A DNA stretch of 64,000 nt from Eutreptiella sp. 'Long Island Sound 2002'. Lineage: Eukaryota; Euglenozoa; Euglenophyceae; Eutreptiales; Eutreptiaceae. Positions 12,501-24,104 of the stretch are shown here, one piece after another (position 1 is the first letter of the stretch; each line of letters begins with the position of its first letter). The DNA lies in the NCBI GenBank assembly GCA_964036045.1, contig OZ038392.1:18125612-18189611 (forward strand), in the 5' to 3' direction. The translations under genes and the position numbers were made by a program. Below the pieces are notes generated by a model. It saw only the letters and a list, made by a program, of their open reading frames with translations, was not told the origin of the DNA and searched no databases.

Positions 12501-15500
12501 GGTTCAAGGCATCAAAAATCGAAAAATCTGAAATCGATTTCTTTGACTTTCTAACCATCTAATGTGATAAAAAATCATGTTTAGACCACTTATTGCACCC
12601 TCTATGCCCCGTAATCACCTGTTTTGACCCCCGGAGGGGGGCCGGTGGGTCATTTGTGCTGGGGATAGCCGGCAGGGGACTTAGAGAAAATCGGTCCGGG
12701 GGGTCAAAACTCGAAAAATCTGAAATCGAATTTTTTGACTTTCTAACCATCAAATGTGATAGAAAAACATGTTTAGACCACTTATTGGACCCTCTATGCC
12801 CCGTAATCACCCGTTTTGACCCCCGGAGGCGGGCCGGTGGGTCATTTGTGCTGGGGATAGCCCGAAGGGGACTTAGAGAATATCGGTCCGGGGGGTCAAA
12901 AATCGAAAAATCTGAAATCGATTTTTTTCACATTCTAACTATCTAATGTGATAGAAAATCATGTTTAGACCATTTTTTCGACCCTCTATGCCCCGTAATC
13001 ACCCGTTTTGACCCTGAGAGGGGGGCCGGTGGGTCATTTGTGCTGGGGATAGCCCGCAGGGGACTTAGAGAAAATCGGTCCGGGGGGTCAAAACTCGAAA
13101 AATCTGAAATCGAATTTTTTGACTTTCTAACCATCAAATGTGATGGAAAATCATGTTTAGACCGCTTATCGGACCCTCTATGCCCCGTAATCACCCGTTT
13201 TGACCCCCGGAGGGGGGCCGGTAATTCATTTGTGCTGGGGATAGCGCGAAGGGGACTTAGAGAAAATCGGTCCGGGGGTCAAAAATCGAAAATCTGAAAT
13301 CGATTTTTTCACATTCTAACCATCTAATGTGATGGAAAAACATGTTTAGACCACTTATCCGACCCCCTATGCCCCGTAAATACCCGTTTTGACCCCCGGA
13401 GGCAGGCCGGTGGGTCATTTGTGGTGGGGATAGCCCGAAGGCGACTTTGGGCTATGCCGGGGGTGGGGAAAATAGGTTCAAGGCATCAAAAATCGAAAAA
13501 TCTGAAATCGATTTTTTTCACATTCTACCCATCTAATGTGATAGAAAATCATGTTTAGACCACTGATTGCACACTCTATGCCCCGTAATCACCTGTTTTG
13601 ACCCCCGGAGGGGGGCCGGTGGGTCATTTGTGCTGGGGATAGCCCGAAGGGGACTTAGAGAAAATCGGTCCGGGGGGTCAAAAATCGAAAAATCTAAAAT
13701 CGATTTTTTTGACTTTCTAACCATCAAATGTGATAGAAAAACATGTTTAGACCACTTATTGGACCCTCTATGCCCCGTAATCACCCGTTTTGACCCCCGG
13801 AGGCGGGCCGGTGGGTCATTTGTGCTGGGGATAGCCCGAAGGGGACTTTGGGCTATGCCGGGGGTGGGGAAAATAGGTTCAAGGCATCAAAAATCGAAAA
13901 ATCTGAAATCGATTTCTTTGACTTTCTAACCATCTAATGTGATAGAAAATCATGTTTAGACCACTTATTGGACCCTCTATGCCCCGTAATCACCTGTTTT
14001 GACCCCCGAGAGGGGGGGCGGTGGGTCATTTGTGCTGGGGATAGCCCGAAGGGGACTTAGAGAAAATCGGTCCGGGGGGTCAAAAATCGAAAAATCTGAA
14101 ATCGATTTTTTTGACTTTCTAACCATCAAATGTGATGGAAAATCATGTTTAGACCACTTATTGGACCCTCTATGCCCCGTAATCACCCGTTTTGACCCCC
14201 GGAGGCGGGTCGGTGGGTCATTTCTGGTGGCGATAGCCCGAAGGCGACTTTGCGCTATGCCGGGGGTGGGGAAAATAGGTTCAAGGCATCAAAAATCGAA
14301 AAATCTGAAATCGATTTTTTTCACATTCTAACCATCTAATGTGATGGAAAAACATGTTTAGACCACTTATTGGACCCTCTATGCCCCGTAATCACCCGTT
14401 TTGACGCCCGGAGGCGGGCCGGTGGGTCATTTGTGCTGGGGATAGCCCGAAGGGGACTTAGAGAAAATCGGTCCGGGGGGTCAAAACTCGAAAAATCTGA
14501 CATCCAATTTTTTGACTTTCTAACCATCAAATGTGATAGAAAATCATGTTTAGACCGCTTATCGGACCCTCTATGCCCCGTAATCACCCGTTTTGACCCC
14601 CGGAGGGGGGCCGGTGGGTCATTTGTGCTGGGGATAGCCCAAAGGAGACTTAGAGAAAATCGGTCCGGGGGGTCAAAAATCGAAAAATCTGAAATCGATT
14701 TTTTTGACTTTCTAACCATCAAATGTGATGGAAAATCATGTTTAGACCACTTATTGGACCCTCTATGCCCCGTAATCACCCGTTTTGACCCCCGGAGGCG
14801 GGTCGGTGAGTCATTTCTGGTGGCGATAGCCCGAAGGCGACTTTGCGCTATGCCGGGGGTGGGGAAAATAGGTTCAAGGCATCAAAAATCGAAAAATCTG
14901 AAATCGATTTTTTTCACATTCTAACCATCTAATGTGATGAAAAAACATGTTTAGACCACTTATCGGACCCTCTATGCCCCGCAATCACCCGTTTTGACCC
15001 CTGGAGGCGGGCCTGTGGGTCATTTGTGCTGGGGATAGCCCGAAGGGGACTTAGAGAACATCGGTCCGGGGGGTCAAAAATCGAAAAATCTGAAATCGAT
15101 TTTTTTCACATTCTAACCATCTAATGTGATAGAAAATCATGTTTAGACCACTCTTTCGACCCTCTATGCCCCGTAATCACCCGTTTTGACCCCCGGAGGG
15201 GGGCCGGTGGGTCATTTGTGCTGGGGATAGCCCGAAGGGGACTTAGAGAAAATCGGTCCGGGGGGTCAAAACTCGAAAAATCTGAAATCGATTTTTTTCA
15301 CATTCTATCCATCTAATGTGATAGAAAAACATGTTTAGACCACTTATTGGACCCTCTATGCCCCGTAATCACCCAATTTGACCCCCGGAGTGGGGCCGGT
15401 GGTTCATTTGTGCTGGGGATAGCCCGAAGGGGACTTCGGGCTATGCCGGGGGTGGGGAAAATAGGTTCAAGGCATCAAAAATCGAAAAATCTGAAATCGA

Positions 15501-17974
15501 TTTCTTTGACTTTCTAACCATCTAATGTGATAGGAAATCATGTTTAGACCACTTATTGGACCCTCTATGCCCCGTAATCACCCGTTTTGATGCCCGGAGG
15601 CGGGCCGGTGGGTTATTTGTGCTGGGGATAGCCCGCAGGGGACTTAGAGAAAATCGGTCCGGGGGGTCAAAACTCGAAAAATCTGAAATCGATTTCTTTG
15701 ACTTTCTAACCATCTAATGTGATAGAAAATCATGTTTAGACCACTTATTGCACCCTCTATGCCCCGCAATCACCCGTTTTGACCCCCGGAGGCGGGCCGG
15801 TGGGTCATTTGTGCTGGGGATAGCCCGAAGGGGACTTAGAGAAAATCGGTCTGGGGGGTCAAAAATCAAAAATCTGAAATCGATTTTTTCACATTCTAAC
15901 CATCTAATGTGATGGAAAAACATGTTTAGACCACTTATCGGACCCCCTATGCCCCGTAATCACCCGTTTTGACCCCCGGAGGCGGGCCGGTGGGTCATTT
16001 GTGGTGGGGATAGCCCGAAGGCAACTTTGGGCTATGCCGGGGGTGGGGAAAATAGGTTCAAGGCATCAAAAATTGAAAAATCTGAAATCGATTTCTTTGA
16101 CTTTCTAACCATCTAATGTGATAGAAAATCATGTTTAGACCACTTATTGGACCCTCTATGCCCCGTAATCACCTGTTTTGACCCCCGGAAAGGGGCCGGT
16201 GGGTCATTTGTGCTGGGGATAGCCCGCAGGGGACTTAGAGAAAATCGGTCCGGGGGGTCAAAACTCGAAAGATCTGAAATCGAATTTTTTGACTTTCTAA
16301 CCATCAAATGTGATAGAAAATCATGTTTAGACTGCTTATCGGACCCTCTATGCCCCGTAATCACCCGTTTTGACCCCCGGAGGGGGGCCGGTGGGTCATT
16401 TGTGCTGGGGATAGCCCGAAGGGGACTTAGAGAAAATCGGCCCGGGGGGTCGAAAATCGAAAGTCTGAAATCGATTTTTTCACATTCTAACCATCTAATG
16501 TGATGGAAAAACATCTTTAGACCACTTATCGGACCCCCTATGCCCCGTAATCGCTCGTTTTGACCCCCGGAGGCGGGCCAGTGGGTCATTTGTGGTGGGG
16601 ATAGCCCGGAGGCGGCTTTGGGCTATGCCGCGGGTGGGGAAAATAGGTTCAAGGCATCAAAAATCGAAAAATCTGAAATCGATTTCTTTGACTTTCTAAC
16701 CATCTAATGTGATAGAAAAACATGTTTAGACCACTTATTGGACCCTCTATGCCCCGTAATCTCCCGTTTTTGACCCCCGGAGGGGGGCCGGTGGGTCATT
16801 TGTGCTGGGGATAGCCCGAAGGGAACTTAGAGAAAATCGGTGCGGGGGGTCAAAAAACGAAAAATCTGAAATCGATTTTTTTGACTTTCTAACCATCTAA
16901 TGTGATAGAAAAACATGTTTGAACCACTTATTGGACCCTCTATGCCCCGTAATCACCCGTTTTGACCCCCGGTGTGGGGCCGGTGGGTCATTTGTGGTGG
17001 GGATAGCCCGAAGGGGACTTCGGGCTATGCCGGGGGTGGGGAAAATAGGTTCAAAGCATCAAAAATCGAAAAATCTGAAATCGATTTCTTTGACTTTCTA
17101 ACCATCTAATGTGATAGAAAAACACGTTTAGACCACTTATTGGACCCTCTATGCCCCGTAATCTCCCGTTTTGACCCCCGGAGGGGGGCCGGTGGGTCAT
17201 TTGTGCTGGGGATAGCCCAAAGGGGACTTAGAGAAAATCGGTCCGGGGGGTCAAAAATCCAAAAATCTGAAATCGAAGTTTTTGAATTTCTAACCATCAA
17301 ATGTGATGGAAAATCATGTTTAGACCACTTATCGGACCTCCTATGCCCCGTAATCACCCGCTTTGACCCCCGGAGGCGGGCCGGTGGGTCATTTGTGGTG
17401 GGGATAGCCCGAAGGGGACTTCGGGCTATGCCGGGGGTGGGGAAAATAGGTTCAAGGCATCAAAAATCGAAAAATCTGAAATTGATTTCTTTGACTTTCT
17501 AACCATCTAATGTGATAGAAAAACATGTTTAGACCACTAATTGGACCCTCTATGCCCCGTAATCACCCGTTTTGACCCTCGGAGGGGGGCCGGTGGTTCA
17601 TTTGTGCTGGAGATAGCCCCAAGGGGACTTAGAGAAAATCGGTCTGGGGGGTCAAAAATCGAAAATCTGAAATCGAATTTTTTCACATTCTAACCATCTA
17701 ATGTGATAGAAAATCATGTTTAGACCACTTATCGGACCTCCTATGCCCCGTAATCACCCGCTTTGACCCCCGGAGGCGGGCCGGTGGGTCATTTGTGGTG
17801 GCGATAGCCCGAAGGCGACTTTGGGCTATGCCGGGGGTGGGGAAAATAGGTTCAAGGTATCAAAAATCGAAAAATCTGAAATCGATTTCTTTGACTTTCT
17901 AACCATCTAATGTGATAGAAAAACATGTTTAGACCACTTATTGGACCCTCTATGCCCCGTAATCACCTGTTTTG
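9516..17974. repeat. Main satellite array, ~190/205-bp monomers
   Basis: Tandem monomers each carry tcaaaaatcgaaaaatctga, ctaaccatctaatgtgat, catgtttagaccacttatt, ccctctatgccccgtaatca and gggtcatttgtgctggggat blocks. Two monomer types alternate irregularly: a shorter one with GGACTTAGAGAAAATCGGTC, and a longer one in which that block is replaced by GGACTTCGGGCTATGCCGGG plus aaaataggttcaaggcatc. ORFs of 60-190 codons occur on both strands but simply follow monomer phase, with repeated frame changes and no domain. Confidence 0.95.
10565..13060. repeat. 994-bp higher-order repeat within the satellite
   Basis: Features starting at 10571, 10605 and 10955 recur at 11565, 11599 and 11949, and the first two recur again at 12559 and 12593. 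The spacing is exactly 994 bp, about five monomers. Copies two and three are almost identical and copy one differs at a few positions, for example ttggaccc versus ttgcaccc. This indicates recent block amplification by unequal exchange. Confidence 0.85.
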
Positions 17975-19026
17975 GTCCTCCCTACCTGTTCGGACAAGAC
18001 AGACACCAAAACACTGAATCACTTTGGGAATTCAGTGCTGCTCATTCTTGCCCCCTGGTGAGTGTGAGTACAGGTCTAGGGTTGTGGCGTGCTGGGATGG
18101 GCGGGCGGGCCAAATCAGCAACTGGTGCTAAGCACACAAAAATGAATAATCTATGTGACAGGGTCAGGGAGAGTCAAGGCTCTGCTGTTTACACTGCAGC
18201 ATGCAACATGAGCTCATGTCCCCCCCCCCCAAAACTCGAAATTCTGCCTTGCAGGCAGAATTTCTCATTTTGGTCCTCCCTACCTGTTCCCACAAGACAG
18301 ACACCAAAACACTGAATCACTTTGGGAATTCTGTGCTGCTCACTCTTGCCCTTTTGCCCTAGGTATTCCCCCCCCTCCCCAGCTCAGCCCCCTCTGTCAT
18401 ATGTATATGCACCCCTTGTACTTGGTCCTTCCTTTGGACTTCAACATCTGAGTGTAGATCAGATTTGCCTGCTGTTCAGCCAGGGCCAATGACCCCCCCC
18501 AGTCTCTATGCATTCTGGATATTGGGTCAGCTGGTTGGATGTCTGTTGGGACATATACCACATGCACCACCAGGTCAGTGGACCTTATCCAGTGTACCAA
18601 GGCCCTTAGGATTCTTGCTTGGGCAGTGCATGCTGCCCTGACTGAAAGTTTCAATACCTGCCATATAACTGCCACATTATCCTCCAAGAGGGTAACAACA
18701 CTCAGTCCCATCCTTACCACCAGTTTGATCACCATCCATATCCCATAGAGCTCAGCCGTCTGTTGTGTGGTGATCCAGCTTGGGCACACAAAGAACCTGG
18801 CCACCCCATTGTGATCGAAAATGCCCACACAATGTCTGCCCAGTGTGTCACAAAAGGCTGCATCCACAGCCCATATGGGGGTGGTCCATACCATGCTTTC
18901 CTCCCCCACCACCCTTGGTTCAAAACAGGGCAGGTGCCATAGTCAGTGACCTCCATAGTCTGGGTGGTGTCTTCCACAGGCGTTTGCCCCATGATACCTG
19001 GGCATATGCCCCCCTTAGGAAGGGCT
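17975..19026 (-). mobile_element. Truncated tyrosine-recombinase retrotransposon end
   Basis: This 1.05-kb segment matches the terminal part of the longer element at 20,887-24,215 at nearly every base. It starts at the same satellite junction (TTTTG followed by GTCCTCCC) and contains the same terminal direct repeats and the RNase H-coding region. It stops at about 19,025, where the satellite resumes at a tttagaccac block. Relative to the longer copy it has an 11-bp deletion near 18,928. The remaining coding capacity is only the RNase H part. Confidence 0.85.
18397..18912 (-). pseudogene. RNase H fragment of truncated retrotransposon
   Basis: The 171-codon open stretch encodes the C-terminal RNase H-like domain of the element: an AVDAA start with the first Asp, QQTAELYG with the Glu, LLEDN with the next Asp, and the final PTDIQPADPISR segment. 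The reverse transcriptase part is missing because the copy is truncated, so it cannot encode the full enzyme. The protein is nearly identical to the matching part of the 21,311-22,579 ORF. Confidence 0.8.
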
Positions 19027-20886
19027 TTAGACCACTTATCGGACCCCCTATGCCCCGTAATCGCTCGTTTTGACCCCCGGAGGCGGGCCGGTGGGTCATT
19101 TGTGGTGGGGATAGCCCAAAGGCCGCTTTGGGCTATGCCGGGGGTGGGGAAAATAGGTTCAAGGCATCAAAAATCGAAAAATCTGAAATCGATTTCTTTG
19201 ACTTTCTAACCATCTAATGTGATAGAAAAACATGTTTAGACCACTTATTGGACCCTCTATGCCCCGTAATCACCCGTTTTGACCCCCGGAGGGGGGCCGG
19301 TGGTTCATTTGTGCTGGGGATAGCCCGAAGGGGACTTAGAGAAAATCGGTCCGGGGGGTCAAAAATCGAAAAATCTGAAATCAATTTTTTTGACTTTCTA
19401 ACCATCTAATGTGATAGAAAAACATGTTTAGACCACTTATTGGACCCTCTATGCCCCGTAATCACCCGTTTTGACCCCCGGTGTGGGGCCGGTGGGTCAT
19501 TTGTGGTGGGGATAGCCCGAAGGGGACTTCGGGCTATGCCGGGGGTGGGGAAAATAGTTTCAAGGCATCAAAAATCGAAAAATCTGAAATCGATTTCTTT
19601 GACTTTCTAACCATCTAATGTGATAGAAAATCATGTTTAGACCACTTATTGGACCCTCTATGCCCCGTAATCACCTGTTTTGACCCCCGGAGGGGGGCCG
19701 GTGGGTCATTTGTGCTGGGGATAGCCCGAAGGGGACTTAGAGAAAATCGGTGCGGGGGGTCAAAAATCGAAAAATCTGAAATCGAAGTTTTTGAATTTCT
19801 AAACATCAAATGTGATTGAAAATCATGTTTAGACCACTTATTGGACCCTCTATGCCCCGCAATCACCCGTTTTGACCCCCGGAGGCGGGCTGGTGGGTCA
19901 TTTGTGGTGGCGATAGCCCAAAGGCGACTTTGGGCTATGCCGGGGGTGGGGAAAATAGGTTCAAGGCATCAAAAATCGAAAAATCTGAAATCGATTTTTT
20001 TCACATTCTAACCATCTAATGTGATAGAAAAACATGTTTAGACCACTTATTGGACCCTCTATGCCCCGTAATCACCTGTTTTGACCCCCGGAGGCGGGCT
20101 GGTGGGTCATTTGTGGTGGGGATAGCCCGAAGGCGACTTTTGGCTATGCCGGGGGTGGGGAAAATAGGTTCAAGGCATCAAAAATCGAAAAATCTGAAAT
20201 CCATTTCTTTGACTTTCTAACCATCTAATGTGATAGAAAATCATGTTTAGACCACTTATTGGACCCTCTATGCCCCGTAATCACCTGTTTTGACCCCCGG
20301 AGGGGGGCCGGTGGGTCATTTGTGCTGGGGATAGCCCGAAGGGGACTTAGAGAAAATCAATCCGGGGGGGTCAAAAATCGAAAAATCTAAAATCGATTTT
20401 TTTTGACTTTCTAACCATCAAATGTGATAGAAAATCATGTTTAGACCACTTATTGGACCCTCTATGCCCCGTAATCACCCGTTTTGACCCTCGGAGGGGG
20501 GCCGGTGGTTCATTTGTGCTGGGGATAGCCCCAAGGGGACTTGGAGAAAATCGGTCTGGGGGGTCAAAAATCGAAAATCCGAAATCGAATTTTTTCACAT
20601 TCTAACCATCTAATGTGATAGAAAATCATGTTTAGACCACTTATCGGACCCTCTATGCCCCGTAATCACCTGTTTTGACCCCCGGAGGCGGGCCGGTGGG
20701 TCATTTGTGGTGGCGATAGCCCGAAGGCGACTTTGGGCTATGCCGGGGGTGGGGAAAATAGGTTCAAGGCATCAAAAATCGAAAAATCTGAAATCGATTT
20801 CTTTGACTTTCTAACCATCTAATGTGATAGAAAAACATGTTTAGACCACTTATTGGACCCTCTATGCCCCGTAATCACCTGTTTTG
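19027..20886. repeat. Main satellite array, continuation
   Basis: The same two monomer types as at 9.5-18 kb, including alternating short and long variants, fill the 1.86 kb between the two retrotransposon copies. The array ends at 20,886 in exactly the monomer position and sequence (ccccgtaatcacctgttttg) seen at 17,974. Confidence 0.95.
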
Positions 20887-21266
20887 GTCCTCCCTACCTG
20901 TTCCAACAAGACAGACACCAAAACACTGAATCACTTTGGGAATGCTGTGCTGCTGACTCTTGCCCCCTGGTGAGTGTGAGTACAGGTCTAGGGTTGTGGC
21001 GTGCTGGGATGGGCGGGCGGGCCAAATCAGCAACTGGTGCTAAGCACACAAAAATGAATAATCTATGTGACAGGGTCAGGGAGAGTCAAGGCTCTGCTGT
21101 TTACACTGCAGCATGCAACATGAGCTCATGCCCCCCCCCCCCCCAAAACTCGAAATTCTGCCTTGCAGGCAGAATTTCTCATTTTGGTCCTCCCTATCTG
21201 TTCCCACAAGACAGACACCAAAACACTGAATCACTTTGGGAATTCTGTGCTGCTCACTCTTGCCCT
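20883..21266. repeat. Terminal direct repeats of the retrotransposon
   Basis: A segment of about 83 bp (20,883-20,966) starting TTTTGGTCCTCCCTACCTGT recurs at about 21,183-21,266 with few changes. It includes the shared block acaccaaaacactgaatcac. The intervening ~215 bp carries a C-run and a small tgccttgcaggca palindrome. The same pair lies at 17,970-18,052 and 18,269-18,352 in the truncated copy. The arrangement fits one half of a split direct repeat, used by YR elements in place of LTRs. Confidence 0.7.
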
Positions 21267-21310
21267 TTTGCCCTAGGTATTCCCCCCCCTCCCCAGCTCA
21301 GCCCCCTCTG

Positions 21311-22579
21311 TCATATGTATATGCACCCCTTGTACTTGGTCCTTCCTTTGGACTTCAACATCTGAGTGTAGATCAGATTTGCCTGCTGTTCAGCCAGGGC
21401 CAATGACCCCCCCCAGTCTCTATGCATTCTGGATATTGGGTCAGCTGGTTGGATGTCTGTTGGGACATATACCACATGCACCACCAGGTCAGTGGACCTT
21501 ATCCAGTGTACCAAGGCCCTTAGGATTCTTGCTTGGGCAGTGCATGCTGCCCTGGCTGAAAGTTTCAATACCTGCCATATAACTGCCACACTATCCTCCA
21601 AGAGGGTAACAACACTCAGTCCCATCCTTACCACCAGTTTGATCACCATCCATATCCCATAGAGCTCAGCCGTCTGTTGTGTGGTGATCCAACTTGGGCA
21701 CACAAAGAACCTGGCCACCCCATTGTGATCCAAAATGCCCACACAATGTCTGCCCAGTGTGTCACAAAAGGCTGCATCCACAGCCCATATGGGGGTGGTC
21801 CATACCATGCTTTCCTCCCCCACCACCCTTGGTTCAAAACAGAGGGATGCCAGGGCAGGTGCCATAGTCAGTGACCTCCATAGTCTGGGTGGTGTCTTCC
21901 ACAGGCGTTTGCCCCATGATACCTGGGCATATGCCCCCCTTAGGAAGGGCTGGTGCCCCTTTTTGGGTGCTGCTGCCCATTGTATCACCCCCAAAACCTT
22001 TTGCAGAGTCTTACTGGTCAGGGGTCTGTTGCATATCATACACAGCGTGGCCACTATCCTGGTTCTCAGTGGCTGCATGTTGGTTATGGTTAACCTTTTT
22101 AGATCTATCCACTTCCCCAACCACTTCACCTCTGCTGTGGGTTCTGTTACAGACTTTGGACTTATCAGAAAGCCTGCCCTTTCACACCGTTCCACAACAA
22201 ACCGGCCACAGTGCCTCAACACAGCTGGGTCCTCATGCAGGAACAACACATCATCAACGTAGTGGTCTGGGTCTGCTATGACTATCCCCCCCCCCACCAT
22301 GTCCCTGAACTCTCTAAGTGCCTGTGTCAGCAGGGCACCCACAAACTCCTGATTCAAGGATGGTGAGCCTTTCCATCCAAAGGGGATGGATACAAGGGAC
22401 CAAACCTGCCCCATGCAAAACACCCTGAACGTGCCAATGGCATGTTCTGGGATCCTGCAGGACCAGAAGCAGTTTGAGAAGTCTATGGTCACTGCATACA
22501 GGCCCTGTTGTCTCAGGCTGCCTTTGTTGCATGCTTGCTGCAGCCTGTGTCTGAGGGTGTATAATGTTGGCAGGTGCAT
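21311..22579 (-). CDS. Reverse transcriptase-RNase H of YR retrotransposon
   Basis: The 422-residue ORF contains, in order: RT motif A (AVTIDFSNCFWS, about residues 29-40), motif B (PFGWKGSPSLNQ, 66-76), catalytic YVDD at 107-110, a thumb-like region, then an RNase H-like domain with Asp268 (AVDAA), Glu305 (TAELYG) and Asp329 (LLED), ending in a PTDIQPADPISR segment typical of DIRS-type RNase H. The first ATG is at 22,579, but RT sequence clearly continues upstream in another frame across a run of 12 G at 22,580-22,591. The true protein is therefore probably one polyprotein with the recombinase ORF, and the frame break is a homopolymer indel or a sequencing error. It would copy the element's RNA into DNA. 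Confidence 0.9.
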   Translation of the reverse strand: MHLPTLYTLRHRLQQACNKGSLRQQGLYAVTIDFSNCFWSCRIPEHAIGTFRVFCMGQVWSLVSIPFGWKGSPSLNQEFVGALLTQALREFRDMVGGGIVIADPDHYVDDVLFLHEDPAVLRHCGRFVVERCERAGFLISPKSVTEPTAEVKWLGKWIDLKRLTITNMQPLRTRIVATLCMICNRPLTSKTLQKVLGVIQWAAAPKKGHQPFLRGAYAQVSWGKRLWKTPPRLWRSLTMAPALASLCFEPRVVGEESMVWTTPIWAVDAAFCDTLGRHCVGILDHNGVARFFVCPSWITTQQTAELYGIWMVIKLVVRMGLSVVTLLEDSVAVIWQVLKLSARAACTAQARILRALVHWIRSTDLVVHVVYVPTDIQPADPISRMHRDWGGSLALAEQQANLIYTQMLKSKGRTKYKGCIYI

Positions 22580-24104
22580 GGGGGGGGGGGGTTGAGTCTG
22601 TGGCTTTATTCACTGGTACCCCATGGAAAATGAGGGAGCACTTCTCTTGGGACATGACAAACAAGTCAGCACTTGGCCCCAACGCCCCCGGTACCAAAAG
22701 TTGTTCTTGGGCTAGTGCCTGGACCATTGCATCCACCTGGGGTGTTGGTCTCCTTGGAATAACCTCCACCTCCTTCATTGCTTTCTGGTCCACTGGAGGC
22801 TCATGTTTGTTCCACAGACTCTTCGGGATGGGGACCATGCCTGCCTTCCCCACCCCCTTTGCAGCCAGTTCCACTGGGACCTCTCCTGCATTGTCTGTCC
22901 CTGCTTGCAGTATGGGTGAAGGGGACAGTGCCTTGGTGAAAGATGACCAATCAGCTTGCTGCAAAGCAGCCACTGTGGTCACAAATTGGGTCAGTAAATA
23001 CCTGCCAACTGCCTGCACACTGCCCACTGCCACCTCCCAGTATAATGCCAGCACACCACCCACAGCCACCCACAGATCTCTCTTAGGCATGTAACTTGGT
23101 GGCTGTACCTTCTTCAAGGCTCTCCATACCTTGGACCGCCATACCGCCTTGCCACCCAACCGGTCAGACCCTCTCTGACCCTGAGGAGTGTACTGTTTCT
23201 CCTGACTCCTGTGAGGCTGAGGATGCGCTTGTTGATGTGCTGCTGGATGGAGAGGAGGACTCCTCCCCACTGTCCTCATCCTCCTGCTGTTCTGCCTCAG
23301 GCTCAAGCCCCACCTTGGGAGCCTTGTTGCAGTCCTCCTCATCGATGGGATATTCTCTATCCCTCTTGGCCGGCTGTGTGCTTGTGTGGCGTCCTGGCAT
23401 GAGTCCAGGAGGCTTGCATCCAATGTGGCCTGCCACTCCTTGTGTGATCCAAACATGGCTGCAGGCCACAGCCTCCTGGGATCCATTTGCTTGGTTGCCC
23501 ATTTCCACACCCTGCCTTCTCTGACAGGCCAGGGTACCACATGTGGGGGCGCCATGCACAACTCCTCTGAGTTGCCAATGTACAACCTGGCCGATTTGGG
23601 GCTCTCCCATCTGCCCCATGCCATGATCTCTGCGAGGGTAAGCCCCCACCTTGCCAGCAGAGTGGCCCCTGCTCTGCGCCAGCAGTGCCACCTGTGTTTG
23701 TCATATGGTGTCCCCTGGAGCAGCTCTGGCATGTGCCTGTTGAGCTGCTTGGGCTTGACCAAGATTTGCCCCTGGGTGCGGCCCATGTTCTTGCCTGTGA
23801 TGAACAAAAACCTTGTGACCACTTTGACCGCCGGTGTGGCTGGCCTTGATAACTCCATGTTTGCTCTTTTTTCATCATAAAACCATATGCTGTGCCCCTC
23901 TCTGAGGGTTTCATCCATCTTGATTGATCCAGCCTCTGATGCCCTCCAGCAGTATACCATTGACAATATGGCCAGTGCCACTGCTGCTAGTTCCTCCCAT
24001 AGTGTTGCCCTTTGTGCAAATGTCTCCAGGCACTGGATGGATCCCCATGCCATATTTCTTCTTCCTTTGGTTGCCTTCTCTTTGGCCTTGACCAGCCTCC
24101 ACAT
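22314..24104 (-). CDS. Tyrosine recombinase plus linker and RT N-terminus
   Basis: The open frame begins at 24,215 with a non-ATG codon; the first ATG is at 24,104. Counting from the 24,215 codon, the tyrosine recombinase core shows Arg91 (CWRASEAG), the H-x-x-R box His177-Arg180 (WHCWRRAGAT), Trp203 (GRWES) in place of the second His, and the nucleophile Tyr212 (ARLYIG). A Pro/Arg/Gln-rich linker follows, then a ~100-residue segment ending in a reverse-transcriptase fingers-like stretch (LFVMSQEKCSLIFHG). Past the G-run at 22,580 the reading frame runs antisensically out of phase with the RT and is probably meaningless to its end at 22,314. The recombinase would integrate the circular DNA copy. 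The N-terminal arm-binding domain seems absent. Confidence 0.8.
   Translation of the reverse strand: MWRLVKAKEKATKGRRNMAWGSIQCLETFAQRATLWEELAAVALAILSMVYCWRASEAGSIKMDETLREGHSIWFYDEKRANMELSRPATPAVKVVTRFLFITGKNMGRTQGQILVKPKQLNRHMPELLQGTPYDKHRWHCWRRAGATLLARWGLTLAEIMAWGRWESPKSARLYIGNSEELCMAPPHVVPWPVREGRVWKWATKQMDPRRLWPAAMFGSHKEWQATLDASLLDSCQDATQAHSRPRGIENIPSMRRTATRLPRWGLSLRQNSRRMRTVGRSPPLHPAAHQQAHPQPHRSQEKQYTPQGQRGSDRLGGKAVWRSKVWRALKKVQPPSYMPKRDLWVAVGGVLALYWEVAVGSVQAVGRYLLTQFVTTVAALQQADWSSFTKALSPSPILQAGTDNAGEVPVELAAKGVGKAGMVPIPKSLWNKHEPPVDQKAMKEVEVIPRRPTPQVDAMVQALAQEQLLVPGALGPSADLFVMSQEKCSLIFHGVPVNKATDSTPPPHAPANIIHPQTQAAASMQQRQPETTGPVCSDHRLLKLLLVLQDPRTCHWHVQGVLHGAGLVPCIHPLWMERLTILESGVCGCPADTGT

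Noticed and set aside
9518-20598. Many ORFs of 60-190 codons on both strands of the main satellite
   Set aside because: They recur with the monomer, stop and start at repeat variants, and have no conserved ATG context or domain.
22564-23880. Plus-strand ORFs of 142-176 codons
   Set aside because: Antisense to the recombinase/RT frame, which carries clear catalytic motifs.
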